Positions 51,666 to 58,816 of a stretch of 58,816 bases of DNA are shown here, in pieces (positions within the stretch are counted from its first letter, which is position 1; each line of letters begins with the position of its first letter). The position numbers and the translations under genes were made by a program. Location of the stretch: contig DATCMU010000007.1 in the NCBI GenBank assembly GCA_036563245.1, positions 1 to 58,816 on the forward strand, read 5' to 3'. The notes under the pieces were generated by a model. That model had not been told where the DNA came from. It saw only the letters and a program-made list of their open reading frames with translations, and ran no database searches. This stretch comes from DATCMU01 sp036563245. GTDB lineage: Bacteria > Pseudomonadota > Alphaproteobacteria > Rhizobiales > Devosiaceae.

Positions 51666-52345
51666 TGGACCCTCAGCCGCATGCGGCGCTCCAGAAGCAT
51701 GGTGGCAAGAATGACAAGGAACGCGAAGACCAGCAGCCCGGCGGACAGCATGTGCGCCTTGCCCCATTCGAGCTGTTCCACATAGTCGTAGATGGCAATG
51801 GACAGAACCCGGGTACGGCCCGGGATGTTGCCGCCGATCATCAGGACGACGCCGAATTCGCCGACGGTGTGGGCGAACCCGAGTACCGCGCCGGTCATCA
51901 GCCCGGGTCGCGCAAGCGGCAGCGCCACGGAGAAGAACCTGTCGACCGGCCCGGCCCGCAGCGTCGCGGCCGCCTCGAGCGGGCGTTCGCCGAAACTCTC
52001 GAAGGCGTTGCGGATCGGCTGCACCACAAAGGGCAGCGAGTAGATGACCGACCCGATCACAAGGCCCTCGAAACTGAAGGCCAGGGACCGCGCGCCGTAG
52101 AGGCCGGCGACAAGGCCGCCCGGCCCGGACGGCCCCAGGGCAATGAGCAGATAGAAACCGAGCACCGTGGGCGGAAGGACAAGGGGCAGGGCGACAATGG
52201 CTGCCACGATCTCCTTCCCGCGGGTGCGGGAACGGGCGAGCCACCAGGCGAGCGGCGTTCCAAGCACAAGCAGCACCAGCGTGGTGACGGCCGCCAGACC
52301 AAGCGTCAACGCAACCGGCGGCCACAGTTCGGCGAGATCGGACAT
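51662..52345 (-). CDS. modB: Molybdate ABC transporter permease ModB
   Basis: The 227-residue permease has five or six transmembrane helices. Its pattern is LAWWLARSRTRGKEIVAAIVALPLVLPPTVLGFYLL near residues 33-68, then FVVQPIRNAFESFGERPLEAAATLRAGPVDRFF with the EAA loop, and AHTVGEFGVVLMIGGNIPGRTRVLSIAIYD, which is typical of ModB. It starts 21 bp after modA and overlaps modC by 4 nt. Confidence 0.95.
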   Translation of the reverse strand: MSDLAELWPPVALTLGLAAVTTLVLLVLGTPLAWWLARSRTRGKEIVAAIVALPLVLPPTVLGFYLLIALGPSGPGGLVAGLYGARSLAFSFEGLVIGSVIYSLPFVVQPIRNAFESFGERPLEAAATLRAGPVDRFFSVALPLARPGLMTGAVLGFAHTVGEFGVVLMIGGNIPGRTRVLSIAIYDYVEQLEWGKAHMLSAGLLVFAFLVILATMLLERRMRLRVH

Positions 52346-52366
52346 GATGGTGGCGCTCCGTTCCCT

Positions 52367-53116
52367 CTACCGCACTCCTGTACCGTAACCATAGCGGGCG
52401 ATGATTGTCCGCGCACCGTCGGAATCGAGGAAGTTCAGAAAAGCCGTGGACGCGGCATTGTCCTTGCCCGCTTCGAGCAGGACCGCGCCCTGCGCGATCG
52501 GGGCGTGCAGGTCTTCTGGCACCACCCAGTGCGAGCCGCCTTGCGCCTCCAGCAGCTCCGAGCCGGCGACAAACCCCATCTCGGCATTGCCGGTGACCGT
52601 GAACTGGAATGCCTGGGCAATGCTCTGTCCCACCACCAGGCGATCCTGCAGTTTTGCCTTCAGGCCCAGGGCATCGAGGGTCTGGATGGCCGCGGCGCCA
52701 TAAGGGGCGGTCAGCGGGTTGGCGATGGCAATGCGGTCCGGCAGAGGATCGGCAAGGCTTTGCGGCCCCGTCACCCGCCCCGGATCGGCGCTGAAAAGCA
52801 CCAGTCGACCCACCGCATAGGTGATGAGGGACCCCTTGACGGCGAGGCCGGTATCGATGGCCTTTTGCGGCCGGGCGAGGTCGGCAGCGAGAAAGACCTC
52901 GAAAGGCGCGCCCTGCACGATCTGGGTGAACAGCTGGCCCGTCGATCCGAAACTCAGGATCGCGCGATCGCCGGTCTGTTTCTCGAATGCAGCGGCGATC
53001 TCGGTTGCGGCAGCGGAGAAATTGGCGGCAACCGCCACATGCACCTCGGTGCCGAAGGCGGCCGCGGGCAGGAGTGCAAGGACGGCGGCGAACAGGGTGG
53101 CGAGCCGGCGGTTCAT
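52367..53116 (-). CDS. modA: Molybdate-binding periplasmic protein ModA
   Basis: The 249-residue protein has a signal peptide (MNRRLATLFAAVLALLPAAAFG) followed by EVHVAVAANF and the oxyanion-binding SFGSTGQLFTQIVQGAPFEVFLAADLARP stretch typical of ModA. GNAEMGFVAGSELLEAQGG comes later. I use the ATG at 53116; a longer frame upstream is not signal-like. It is the first gene of modABC. I found no ModE-type operator (paired TATA boxes) upstream. Instead, an intergenic repeat begins 53 bp upstream of the start. Confidence 0.94.
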   Translation of the reverse strand: MNRRLATLFAAVLALLPAAAFGTEVHVAVAANFSAAATEIAAAFEKQTGDRAILSFGSTGQLFTQIVQGAPFEVFLAADLARPQKAIDTGLAVKGSLITYAVGRLVLFSADPGRVTGPQSLADPLPDRIAIANPLTAPYGAAAIQTLDALGLKAKLQDRLVVGQSIAQAFQFTVTGNAEMGFVAGSELLEAQGGSHWVVPEDLHAPIAQGAVLLEAGKDNAASTAFLNFLDSDGARTIIARYGYGTGVR

Positions 53117-53168
53117 TCGATCCGTTTCCGGTTGGGATGCGACTGAGCGGACCTTAGACCATGTCACC

Positions 53169-53261
53169 TTTTGATGGAATCAAAACACATGATCCAAGTC
53201 TTTGATTAGTCGCATGTTCGCACCGGAAAACCGGTACCCACTTTTCCTGAACCTGCTCCAG
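53169..53261 (+). repeat. Rhizobial-type intergenic repeat, copy C
   Basis: The copy begins with TTTTGATGGAATC (53169-53181), identical to copy B, here extended into a palindrome TTTTGAT-GGA-ATCAAAA. It ends with the AACCGGT/CCACTT/CCTG landmarks shared with copy A. It occupies the 340-bp gap between modA and the small membrane-protein gene; the remainder (53262-53456) shows nothing else I recognise. Confidence 0.65.
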
Positions 53262-53456
53262 GCGCATTCGCAAGAAGAGGAAACCCGGCGGGGGCGCATG
53301 GATAACAGGCGGGCCCTGGCGCCGGCCGGATTGGCATGCTGCGACAAAAAGATGCACATGAAATATTTGATTGATCCGGCGTGAAGGCGTAGCGGAAAAG
53401 CAGGATACCTCATGCAGCAAATGCGCCGAGGGTACCGTGCACCACGGAGAGAGAAG

Positions 53457-53876
53457 ATGAATCGCATTGCAAGCGGCGACTTCGAGCCTTCACAGGCGAT
53501 GGCAAAATCGGAAGAGCTTGCCGAGTACGATCTGAAGAACCGGCTGCATGGCGGGGTGCTGGCGACGATGGCCATCTCCTACGCATACCTGCTGGGCGTA
53601 TTCTGGCTGCTGTTCTACGCCTCTGCGCCGGGCGCGCTGGTGGTGGCAGTCAGCACGTTCTTCTTCTTGATGTATATCGGCACACCTCTGATGCTCATGC
53701 GGATCGGGGGGCACCTTGGCCCGGCAACGAGCTTCAGCGAATTCCTCAACGGACGTTTCGAAACCGCGACAGGGCGCATGTCCGGCTGGCAGGTACTGGT
53801 TCAGGTGAACACGGTGCCGGTCGGGCTGGCGCTTTGCGTCACGGGGATCGGACTGGCGATCCGCCACTCAATGTGA
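53457..53876 (+). CDS. Small two-helix membrane protein, unknown function
   Basis: The 139-residue product has an acidic N-terminal segment (about 1-33) and two hydrophobic helices, about residues 37-56 (ATMAISYAYLLGVFWLLFYA) and 62-82. A soluble stretch follows with FSEFLNGRFETATGRMSGWQ, then a third hydrophobic segment (about 112-132). I do not recognise a family. GGAGAGAG precedes the ATG at 53457; a longer upstream frame (53412) looks less likely. It is the only rightward gene in the 49.9-57.3 kb block and converges on trmD with 68 bp between stops. Codon use looks like that of its neighbours. Confidence 0.65.
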   Translation: MNRIASGDFEPSQAMAKSEELAEYDLKNRLHGGVLATMAISYAYLLGVFWLLFYASAPGALVVAVSTFFFLMYIGTPLMLMRIGGHLGPATSFSEFLNGRFETATGRMSGWQVLVQVNTVPVGLALCVTGIGLAIRHSM

Positions 53877-53944
53877 TGCGGAACTCAACCGCGCAGCCGG
53901 CCGTCTCAATGCCGAGGCGGCGGTGCGGGCGATCGCCGGGCCTG

Positions 53945-54655
53945 TCAAGAAGTCCCCGGGCGTTTCGGGCCTGATGTTCCCAACAGGTCCGGGCGGCGCA
54001 AGCGGGTCAGTGCCTCGGCCTGCTCGCGCCGCCATTCCTTTACCCTGCCGTGATCGCCCGAGGTGAGAACCTGAGGGATGGGGCGGCCTTCGAAAACCTG
54101 CGGCCGGGTATATTGGGGGTATTCGAGCAACCCCGATTCAAAGCTCTCCTCGACAGGGCTGTCGCTGTCGCCCAGAACCCCGGGCAGCAGGCGCACCACC
54201 GCCTCGAGCAGCACCATCGCGGCGACCTCGCCGCCGGCGAGCACATAGTCTCCTATCGAGACTTCCTGCAGGCCGCGCGCCTCGATCACCCGTTCGTCGA
54301 TCCCCTCGAACCGCCCGCACACGATCACCGCGCCTTCGCCTTCTGCCAGTTGGCGAACCCTTTGCTGGGTCAAGGGGGTACCGCGCGGACTCATCAGCAG
54401 ACGGGGCCGCCTGTCTTCCGGCGCGGATACCGCATCGATCGCGGTGGCCAGTACGTCCGGCTTGAGTACCATGCCCGGCCCGCCGCCCGCAGGGGTGTCG
54501 TCGACGGTACGATGGCGGTCGGCGGCGAAATCGCGCAACTGCGTCGCCGTCAGGGTCCAGGCGCCGTTGTCGAGCGCCCGACCGATCACGGAGGCGCCCA
54601 GCGGACCGGGAAAGAGTTCGGGAAAAAGCGTGATCACGTCGGCCCGAAAGGTCAC
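53945..54655 (-). CDS. trmD: tRNA (guanine-N1-)-methyltransferase TrmD
   Basis: The 236-residue SPOUT methyltransferase makes m1G37 in tRNAs, preventing frameshifts. Family landmarks are TLFPELFPGPLGASVIGRAL, the GGGPGMVLKPDVL loop, SPRGTPLTQQRVRQLAEG, the trefoil-knot cofactor site CGRFEGIDERVIE and SIGDYVLAGGEVAAMVLLEAV. Length is normal. Its start overlaps the rimM stop by 4 nt. In most genomes rplS follows directly; here the convergent small membrane-protein gene and modABC intervene. Confidence 0.97.
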   Translation of the reverse strand: MTFRADVITLFPELFPGPLGASVIGRALDNGAWTLTATQLRDFAADRHRTVDDTPAGGGPGMVLKPDVLATAIDAVSAPEDRRPRLLMSPRGTPLTQQRVRQLAEGEGAVIVCGRFEGIDERVIEARGLQEVSIGDYVLAGGEVAAMVLLEAVVRLLPGVLGDSDSPVEESFESGLLEYPQYTRPQVFEGRPIPQVLTSGDHGRVKEWRREQAEALTRLRRPDLLGTSGPKRPGTS

Positions 54656-55197
54656 GGCGCCTCCCCGTCTTCCGGCTCGCCGCTGACTTCGGCGGGAGGC
54701 ATGACGACCAGATAGCCTTCGCCCAGATTCACCTCGGGAACGATCTGGCGGGTGAAGGCGAAAAACACGGTGTTGCCGTCGGGACGCCGCACCTCGAGCA
54801 GGTCGCCGGCACCGAAATTGGGCACGGCGATGACTTCGCCCAGTTGCGTGCCGTCCGGAGTGCGCGCGGCGAGGCCGATCAGGTCGGCATGATAGAAGTC
54901 ATCCTCCCCCCCGGCTTCGGGAAGGCGGGAGCGGGGCAGAAACAATTCAACCCCGTTCAGCTTTTCGGCGGCTGTGCGGTCCGAGATTCCGGCAAGGCTG
55001 GCAATCACCATGTTGCCGGCGGGGCGCACCTTGCCGATGGTGACGCTGAGCCCTTGCCGCGATGTCGCCAGCGGGCCGTAGGCGGCTATGTCCACCGGGT
55101 TTGCCGTGAAGGAGAGGATGCGAACCTCGCCCCTGATGCCATGGGCCGCGCCAATGCGGCCCATGAGCACCAATTCGTCGCTGCCGCCTGCGGACAT
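54652..55197 (-). CDS. rimM: Ribosome maturation factor RimM
   Basis: The 181-residue 16S processing protein binds the small-subunit head through S19. It has the N-terminal RimM barrel (MGRIGAAHGIRGEVRILSFTANP, about 8-30) and a C-terminal PRC-type barrel (FYHADLIGLAART, GEVIAVPNFGAGDLLEV, FTRQIVPEVNLGEGYLVV). It overlaps trmD by 4 nt and starts 9 bp after the rpsP stop, giving a tight rpsP-rimM-trmD unit. Confidence 0.96.
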   Translation of the reverse strand: MSAGGSDELVLMGRIGAAHGIRGEVRILSFTANPVDIAAYGPLATSRQGLSVTIGKVRPAGNMVIASLAGISDRTAAEKLNGVELFLPRSRLPEAGGEDDFYHADLIGLAARTPDGTQLGEVIAVPNFGAGDLLEVRRPDGNTVFFAFTRQIVPEVNLGEGYLVVMPPAEVSGEPEDGEAP

Positions 55198-55206
55198 GGC
55201 CGTGGA

Positions 55207-55602
55207 TCAGGCCGAAGCCTCTTCGGCAGGAGCTTCTGCCGGAGCTTCCGCCGCCGCCTTGGCTTCTTCCTCGGCGGCCTTGCGCGCCTCGATGCGCTCG
55301 AGGGCCTTGGCGCCGGGCTTGCCCTTTTCGGGATTGTTGCGCGCCTCGCGCTTCATCAGGCCGGCTGCGTCGAGGAAACGGGCGACGCGGTCGGTGGGCT
55401 GTGCGCCGACCTTGAGCCAATGCTCGATGCGCTCGTTGTTCAGGCTGACGCGGTTTTCGTCGTCCTTGGCCAGCATCGGGTTGTACTTGCCGACCTGCTC
55501 GATGAAGCGGCCATCGCGCGGCGAACGGGCGTCGGCGATCACCACGTGGTAGTACGGGCGCTTCTTGGAGCCGCCGCGGGCGAGACGAATCTTGAGTGAC
55601 AT
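55207..55602 (-). CDS. rpsP: 30S ribosomal protein S16 with Ala/Glu-rich tail
   Basis: The 131-residue protein has a standard S16 core (about 1-82: KIRLARGGSKKRPYYHVVIADARSPRDGRFIE, VGKYNPML, LNNERIEHWLKVGAQPTDRV). An extension of about 45 residues follows, dominated by Ala, Glu and Lys and ending in repeated AEAP units. Typical S16 has about 80-90 residues. It lies 90 bp after ffh on the same strand. Confidence 0.97.
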   Translation of the reverse strand: MSLKIRLARGGSKKRPYYHVVIADARSPRDGRFIEQVGKYNPMLAKDDENRVSLNNERIEHWLKVGAQPTDRVARFLDAAGLMKREARNNPEKGKPGAKALERIEARKAAEEEAKAAAEAPAEAPAEEASA

Positions 55603-55692
55603 TGGTATTGCTCCTTGGTGATGTCGTTCAGGATTGGAACCGGGCCGGACCGTGCCGGTATGTGGCAGCGGTCAGGCCCCGGGAACTGGTCG

Positions 55693-57273
55693 TTATTTCT
55701 TCTTGCCTCCGGGGAAGCCGCCAAGCCCGGGCAGGCCGGGGAAGCGCGGCGCACCGCCCAGGCCCGGCAGAGTGGGCTTTCCAGCCAGCTTGGAGAAATC
55801 GTCGGGCAGGCCGGACGCGACATCCTTTGGCGCCTGCGCGGGCAGCGCGGCGGGATCCATGCCCATCTCGCGCGCCATGCGCTCAAGCTGGACAGGGTCG
55901 ATATCGGGCATTCCCGGCGGCATCTGCCCGGGGGGCATGCGCCCACCGAACATGCCGGCCAGAGAACCCATGCCGCCCTTCGAGACCTTCTTCATCATGT
56001 CGGCCATCTGCCGATGCTGCTTCATCAGCTTGTTGACGTCGGAGACCTCCACGCCGGCGCCGGCGGCGATCCGCTTGCGGCGCGAGGCGTTGAGAAGCTC
56101 GGGCCGGGCCCGTTCCTTCCTGGTCATGGAGTTAATGATCGCGACCTGACGGTCGAAGACCTTGTCATCGAGATTGGCGCCGGCCATCGCCTTCTTCATC
56201 TGCCCCATGCCGGGCAGAAGACCCATGAGCGAATTCATGCCGCCCATCTTCTTCATCTGGAGAAGCTGGGATTTGAGATCCTCGAGATCGAACTGGCCCT
56301 TCTTGAGCTTCCGGGCCATCTTCGCGGCGTCTTCGGCCGAAACCGTCTCGGCGGCCTTTTCCACCAGCGAAACGATGTCGCCCATGCCCAGAATGCGGTC
56401 CGCGACCCGGCCCGGATGGAAGTCCTCGAGGGCATCCATCTTTTCGCCGACACCGAGCAGCTTGATCGGCACGGCGGTGGCCGCGCGCATCGACAGGGCG
56501 GCGCCCCCGCGCCCGTCGCCATCCACGCGGGTGAGCACGATACCGGTCAGCGCAACGCGCTCGTTGAACGAGCGGGCAAGGTTGACCGCGTCCTGGCCGG
56601 TCAGGGCATCGGCGACCAGCAGCACCTCGTGGGGATCGGAGACCGCCTTGATCTCGGCGGTTTCGGCCATGAGCTCTTCGTCGATATGGGTGCGGCCCGC
56701 GGTATCGAGCATCAGCACGTCATAGCCGCCAAGCCGGCCTTCGCGCGCCGCGCGCCTGGCGATCTCGACGGGATCCTCGCCCGCAACGATGGGCAGGGTA
56801 TCGACGCCGACCTGTTCGCCAAGCACACGGAGCTGTTCCATGGCGGCGGGACGGCGGGTGTCGAGCGAGGCCATGAGGACGCGCTTGTTCTGCCGTGCCT
56901 TGATGCGACGGGCGATCTTGGCGGTGGTGGTGGTCTTGCCCGAGCCCTGCAGGCCGACCATGAGAATGGTGACCGGCGGGGCCGCGTTGAGGTCGATCGG
57001 CGCGGCGGTGTCGCCGAGCACGCGGACCAGTTCGTCGTGAACGATCTTGACGACCTGCTGGCCGGGCGTGACCGAACGGGTGACCTCGGCGCCGATGGCG
57101 CGTTCGCCGACCTGCTGGACGAAGGCCCGGACCACTTCGAGCGAAACGTCGGCCTCGAGCAACGCCCGCCGAACTTCGCGCAGTGCGGCATCCACGTCCT
57201 TCTCGGACAATGCGCCGCGGCCGGTCAGGCCCTTGAAGATGTTGCCGAGGCGATCGCTCAGGCTCTCGAACAT
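55693..57273 (-). CDS. ffh: Signal recognition particle protein Ffh
   Basis: The 526-residue GTPase binds 4.5S RNA and signal sequences to direct inner-membrane proteins to FtsY. It has the N domain (about 1-90), a G domain with GLQGSGKTTTTAK, DTAGRTHIDEELM and TRVDGDGRGG, and the methionine-rich M domain (about 300-450: KMGGMNSLMGLLPGMGQMKKAM, MTRKERARPELLNASRRKRIAAGAG). The tail is Gly/Pro/Met-rich and longer than in E. coli Ffh (453 residues). The ATG at 57273 has AGGGAAGTGAG upstream. A consensus-like promoter lies about 210 bp upstream; no 4.5S RNA gene is visible nearby. Confidence 0.97.
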   Translation of the reverse strand: MFESLSDRLGNIFKGLTGRGALSEKDVDAALREVRRALLEADVSLEVVRAFVQQVGERAIGAEVTRSVTPGQQVVKIVHDELVRVLGDTAAPIDLNAAPPVTILMVGLQGSGKTTTTAKIARRIKARQNKRVLMASLDTRRPAAMEQLRVLGEQVGVDTLPIVAGEDPVEIARRAAREGRLGGYDVLMLDTAGRTHIDEELMAETAEIKAVSDPHEVLLVADALTGQDAVNLARSFNERVALTGIVLTRVDGDGRGGAALSMRAATAVPIKLLGVGEKMDALEDFHPGRVADRILGMGDIVSLVEKAAETVSAEDAAKMARKLKKGQFDLEDLKSQLLQMKKMGGMNSLMGLLPGMGQMKKAMAGANLDDKVFDRQVAIINSMTRKERARPELLNASRRKRIAAGAGVEVSDVNKLMKQHRQMADMMKKVSKGGMGSLAGMFGGRMPPGQMPPGMPDIDPVQLERMAREMGMDPAALPAQAPKDVASGLPDDFSKLAGKPTLPGLGGAPRFPGLPGLGGFPGGKKK

Positions 57274-57483
57274 GCTCTCACTTCCCTGGCTCACGGATCG
57301 TTCCGGCCGCCGCATCGCGCCGGATACGCCATGTGCTCTGCGCCCGTTTCACGCGCTTCATATGGGGTGGAAAACCCCAAAGCCAAATGGCACCCGCGGG
57401 CGCAACGCGCTGGCGGGTGGTGACCGCCTGCCTCTCGGGCAGGCCAGTGGCTCGAAACCGTCGCTCCTGGACAGAGTTGGCGG

Positions 57484-57512
57484 CTTATAGGCCGCAGGGG
57501 GAAACCTGTCAA
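57484..57512 (-). promoter_or_regulatory. Sigma-70 promoter of the ffh operon
   Basis: On the minus strand TTGACA (57512-57507), a 17-bp spacer and TATAAG (57489-57484) make a near-perfect housekeeping promoter. The start would be near 57477, giving a leader of about 200 nt before ffh. It is the clearest promoter in the 341-bp divergent gap 57274-57614, which holds no gene I can support. Confidence 0.75.
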
Positions 57513-57614
57513 TCGAGTGGGGATGCAAGGCCCGGAGAGGCGCGTGTCGGCAGCACTGGAAATCCGCGGCGATCTGGGCCATGAAAGGCGGCATTCCAGC
57601 AAAGGAGATTTGCC

Positions 57615-58816
57615 ATGTTCCTGCCCGATTCCGGTATTGAACCCGAAAAGCTCGACCGTCTCGCGGAAGTAGCGGTGAAGGTGGGCCTGCGGCTGGAGCC
57701 CGGGCAGGATCTGGTGATGACGGCGCCCATCGAGGCCCTGCCGCTGGTGCGCCGAATTACCGATGAAGCCTACAAGGCCGGCGCGGGGCTGGTCACCACG
57801 CTCTACAACGACGAGGCGACCGCCCTCAGCCGCTATCGCTTCGCACAGGACGCAAGCTTCGACCGGGCGCCGGGCTGGCTCTACGAAGGCATGGGCAAGG
57901 CATTCGCGAACAATACGGCGCGGCTGGCGATCGCGGGGGGCAATCCCATGCTGCTGGCCGACGAGGATCCCGAGAAGGTGGCGCGCGCCAACAAGGCCAA
58001 TTCCATCGCCTACAAGCCGGCGCTGGAAAAGATCGCCGGTTTCGACATCAACTGGAACATCGTTTCCTATCCAAGCGCTGCATGGGCGCGGGTCGTGTTT
58101 CCCGACGATCCCGAGGAAATGGCGGTGAGCAAGCTCGCCCATGCCATATTTGCCGCCTCGCGCGTGGACCGGGACGACCCCATCGCTGCATGGGCCGAGC
58201 ACAACGGAGTGCTGCGCCAGCGGCGCGACTGGCTCAACGGGCACCGGTTTTCCGCGCTGCACTACACCGGACCGGGCACCGATCTCACGATCGGGCTGGC
58301 CGATAATCACTCCTGGCAGGGCGGGGAATCCAAGGCCAAGAACGGGATCACCTGCAATCCCAACATTCCCACCGAGGAAGTGTTCACCACCCCGCACGCG
58401 ATGCGAGTGGAGGGGCATGTGCGCTCGACCAAGCCGCTCAGCCACAACGGCACGCTGATTGAGAATATCGAGGTTCGCTTCGAGGCGGGGCGGATCGTGG
58501 AAGCCCATGCCAGCCGGGGCGAGCAGGTGCTGCTCAAGGTTCTCGATACCGACGAGGGCGCCCGCCGCCTGGGCGAAGTGGCCCTGGTGCCGCACTCATC
58601 GCCGATCTCGCAGTCCGGCCTGCTGTTCTTCAACACCCTGTTCGACGAGAACGCGGCGAGCCATATCGCGCTTGGCCAGTGTTATGCGAAGTGCTTCGTG
58701 GATGGGGAGACGGTGACCGCAGACGAGGTGAAGGCGCGCGGCGGCAATTCCAGCCTCATCCATATCGACTGGATGATCGGGTCGGGCGAGATCGATATCG
58801 ACGGCATCAAGCCCGA
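57615..58816 (+). CDS. M29-family aminopeptidase (cut by window edge)
   Basis: The first 400 residues of a leucyl/AmpS-type metallo-aminopeptidase are present and the frame is open to the window end (family length is about 410-420). M29 landmarks are a substrate-binding N-terminal domain (about 1-200: LDRLAEVAVKVGLRLEPGQDLVM) and the metal site region with NIPTEEVFTTPH (around 250-262), KPLSHNG, and EGARRLGEVALVPHSSPI, with later FNTLFDENAASHIALGQCY. AAAGGAGA stands eight bases before the ATG. It is cytoplasmic and divergent from ffh. Confidence 0.92.
   Translation, partial: MFLPDSGIEPEKLDRLAEVAVKVGLRLEPGQDLVMTAPIEALPLVRRITDEAYKAGAGLVTTLYNDEATALSRYRFAQDASFDRAPGWLYEGMGKAFANNTARLAIAGGNPMLLADEDPEKVARANKANSIAYKPALEKIAGFDINWNIVSYPSAAWARVVFPDDPEEMAVSKLAHAIFAASRVDRDDPIAAWAEHNGVLRQRRDWLNGHRFSALHYTGPGTDLTIGLADNHSWQGGESKAKNGITCNPNIPTEEVFTTPHAMRVEGHVRSTKPLSHNGTLIENIEVRFEAGRIVEAHASRGEQVLLKVLDTDEGARRLGEVALVPHSSPISQSGLLFFNTLFDENAASHIALGQCYAKCFVDGETVTADEVKARGGNSSLIHIDWMIGSGEIDIDGIKP

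Noticed and set aside
53117..53215. ModE-type operator upstream of modA
   Set aside because: No paired TATA-type half-sites with the right spacing. The palindrome TTTTGAT-GGA-ATCAAAA belongs to the repeat element, whose head is repeated at 27009.
1..58816. CRISPR arrays, insertion sequences, prophage or integrase genes
   Set aside because: No regularly spaced repeats, transposase or recombinase motifs were seen. The S74-domain protein is isolated and not evidence of a prophage.

Overview
The window is a stretch of GC-rich chromosome from an alphaproteobacterium, most likely of the order Hyphomicrobiales (Rhizobiales). Supporting this are the neighbourhood xthA–lolA–ftsK–amt–glnK–ubiH, a DoeX/Ehu/Eut ectoine-degradation locus, Ala/Glu-rich tails on ribosomal proteins L19 and S16, and a small intergenic repeat of the type common in this order. 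A Devosia/Pelagibacterium-like organism is my guess, made without any database search. Nearly all of the window is ordinary coding sequence with short gaps and many 1–4 nt overlaps.

Layout. 1–4.5 kb: the start of leuS (leftward), a YggS-type PLP protein, an orphan OmpR-type response regulator with a cyclic-nucleotide-binding-fold protein, xthA and a LolA-like carrier. 4.5–10.7 kb: ftsK, then two ammonium-transporter units (a lone amt and glnK–amtB), each behind a sigma-54-like promoter. 11–14.3 kb: a UbiH-type hydroxylase, a ybbN/lonSB/trm112 operon and tRNA-Gly(GCC). 14.4–16.3 kb: a low-GC two-gene cassette encoding a DUF262 protein and a HEPN protein just downstream of the tRNA. This is the best candidate for a poorly described defence system. 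16.8–22 kb: a secreted FecR-domain protein and a PotABCD-type polyamine ABC transporter. 22–25.3 kb: a fatty acid hydroxylase/sterol desaturase, a secreted protein with a phage-type S74/ICA domain, and an orphan ParA ATPase with a small putative ribbon-helix-helix partner.

25.5–37.4 kb is an ectoine uptake and degradation locus. The leftward arm is ehuB-ehuC-ehuD-ehuA-doeX-doeC-doeD (uptake, regulator, aspartate-semialdehyde dehydrogenase, diaminobutyrate transaminase). The divergent rightward arm is eutB-eutC-doeA plus an M20/ArgE-type deacetylase. Together they would import ectoine, open the ring, deacetylate N-acetyl-diaminobutyrate and convert diaminobutyrate to aspartate. EutA and the usual AstE-type deacetylase (EutE/DoeB) are not present here; the M20 enzyme probably stands in for the latter.

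37.4–46.6 kb: selO, then a rightward run of a LolD-type ATPase, an FtsX-type permease, an HlyD-type adaptor, a fused circularly permuted ATP-grasp/alpha-E protein and a transglutaminase. 46.8–49.7 kb: a large FAD/Fe-S D-2-hydroxyacid dehydrogenase. 49.9–57.3 kb: the ffh-rpsP-rimM-trmD … rplS translation/secretion operon, interrupted between trmD and rplS by modABC and a small membrane protein. The right edge holds most of an M29 aminopeptidase.

Regulatory structure I can support includes two sigma-54-like promoters, a near-consensus sigma-70 promoter for ffh, several hairpin terminators, two intercistronic stem-loops placed directly after substrate-binding-protein genes, and three copies of one intergenic repeat, two of which run into the 3' ends of doeD and doeC. 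No insertion sequence, integrase or CRISPR array was seen.
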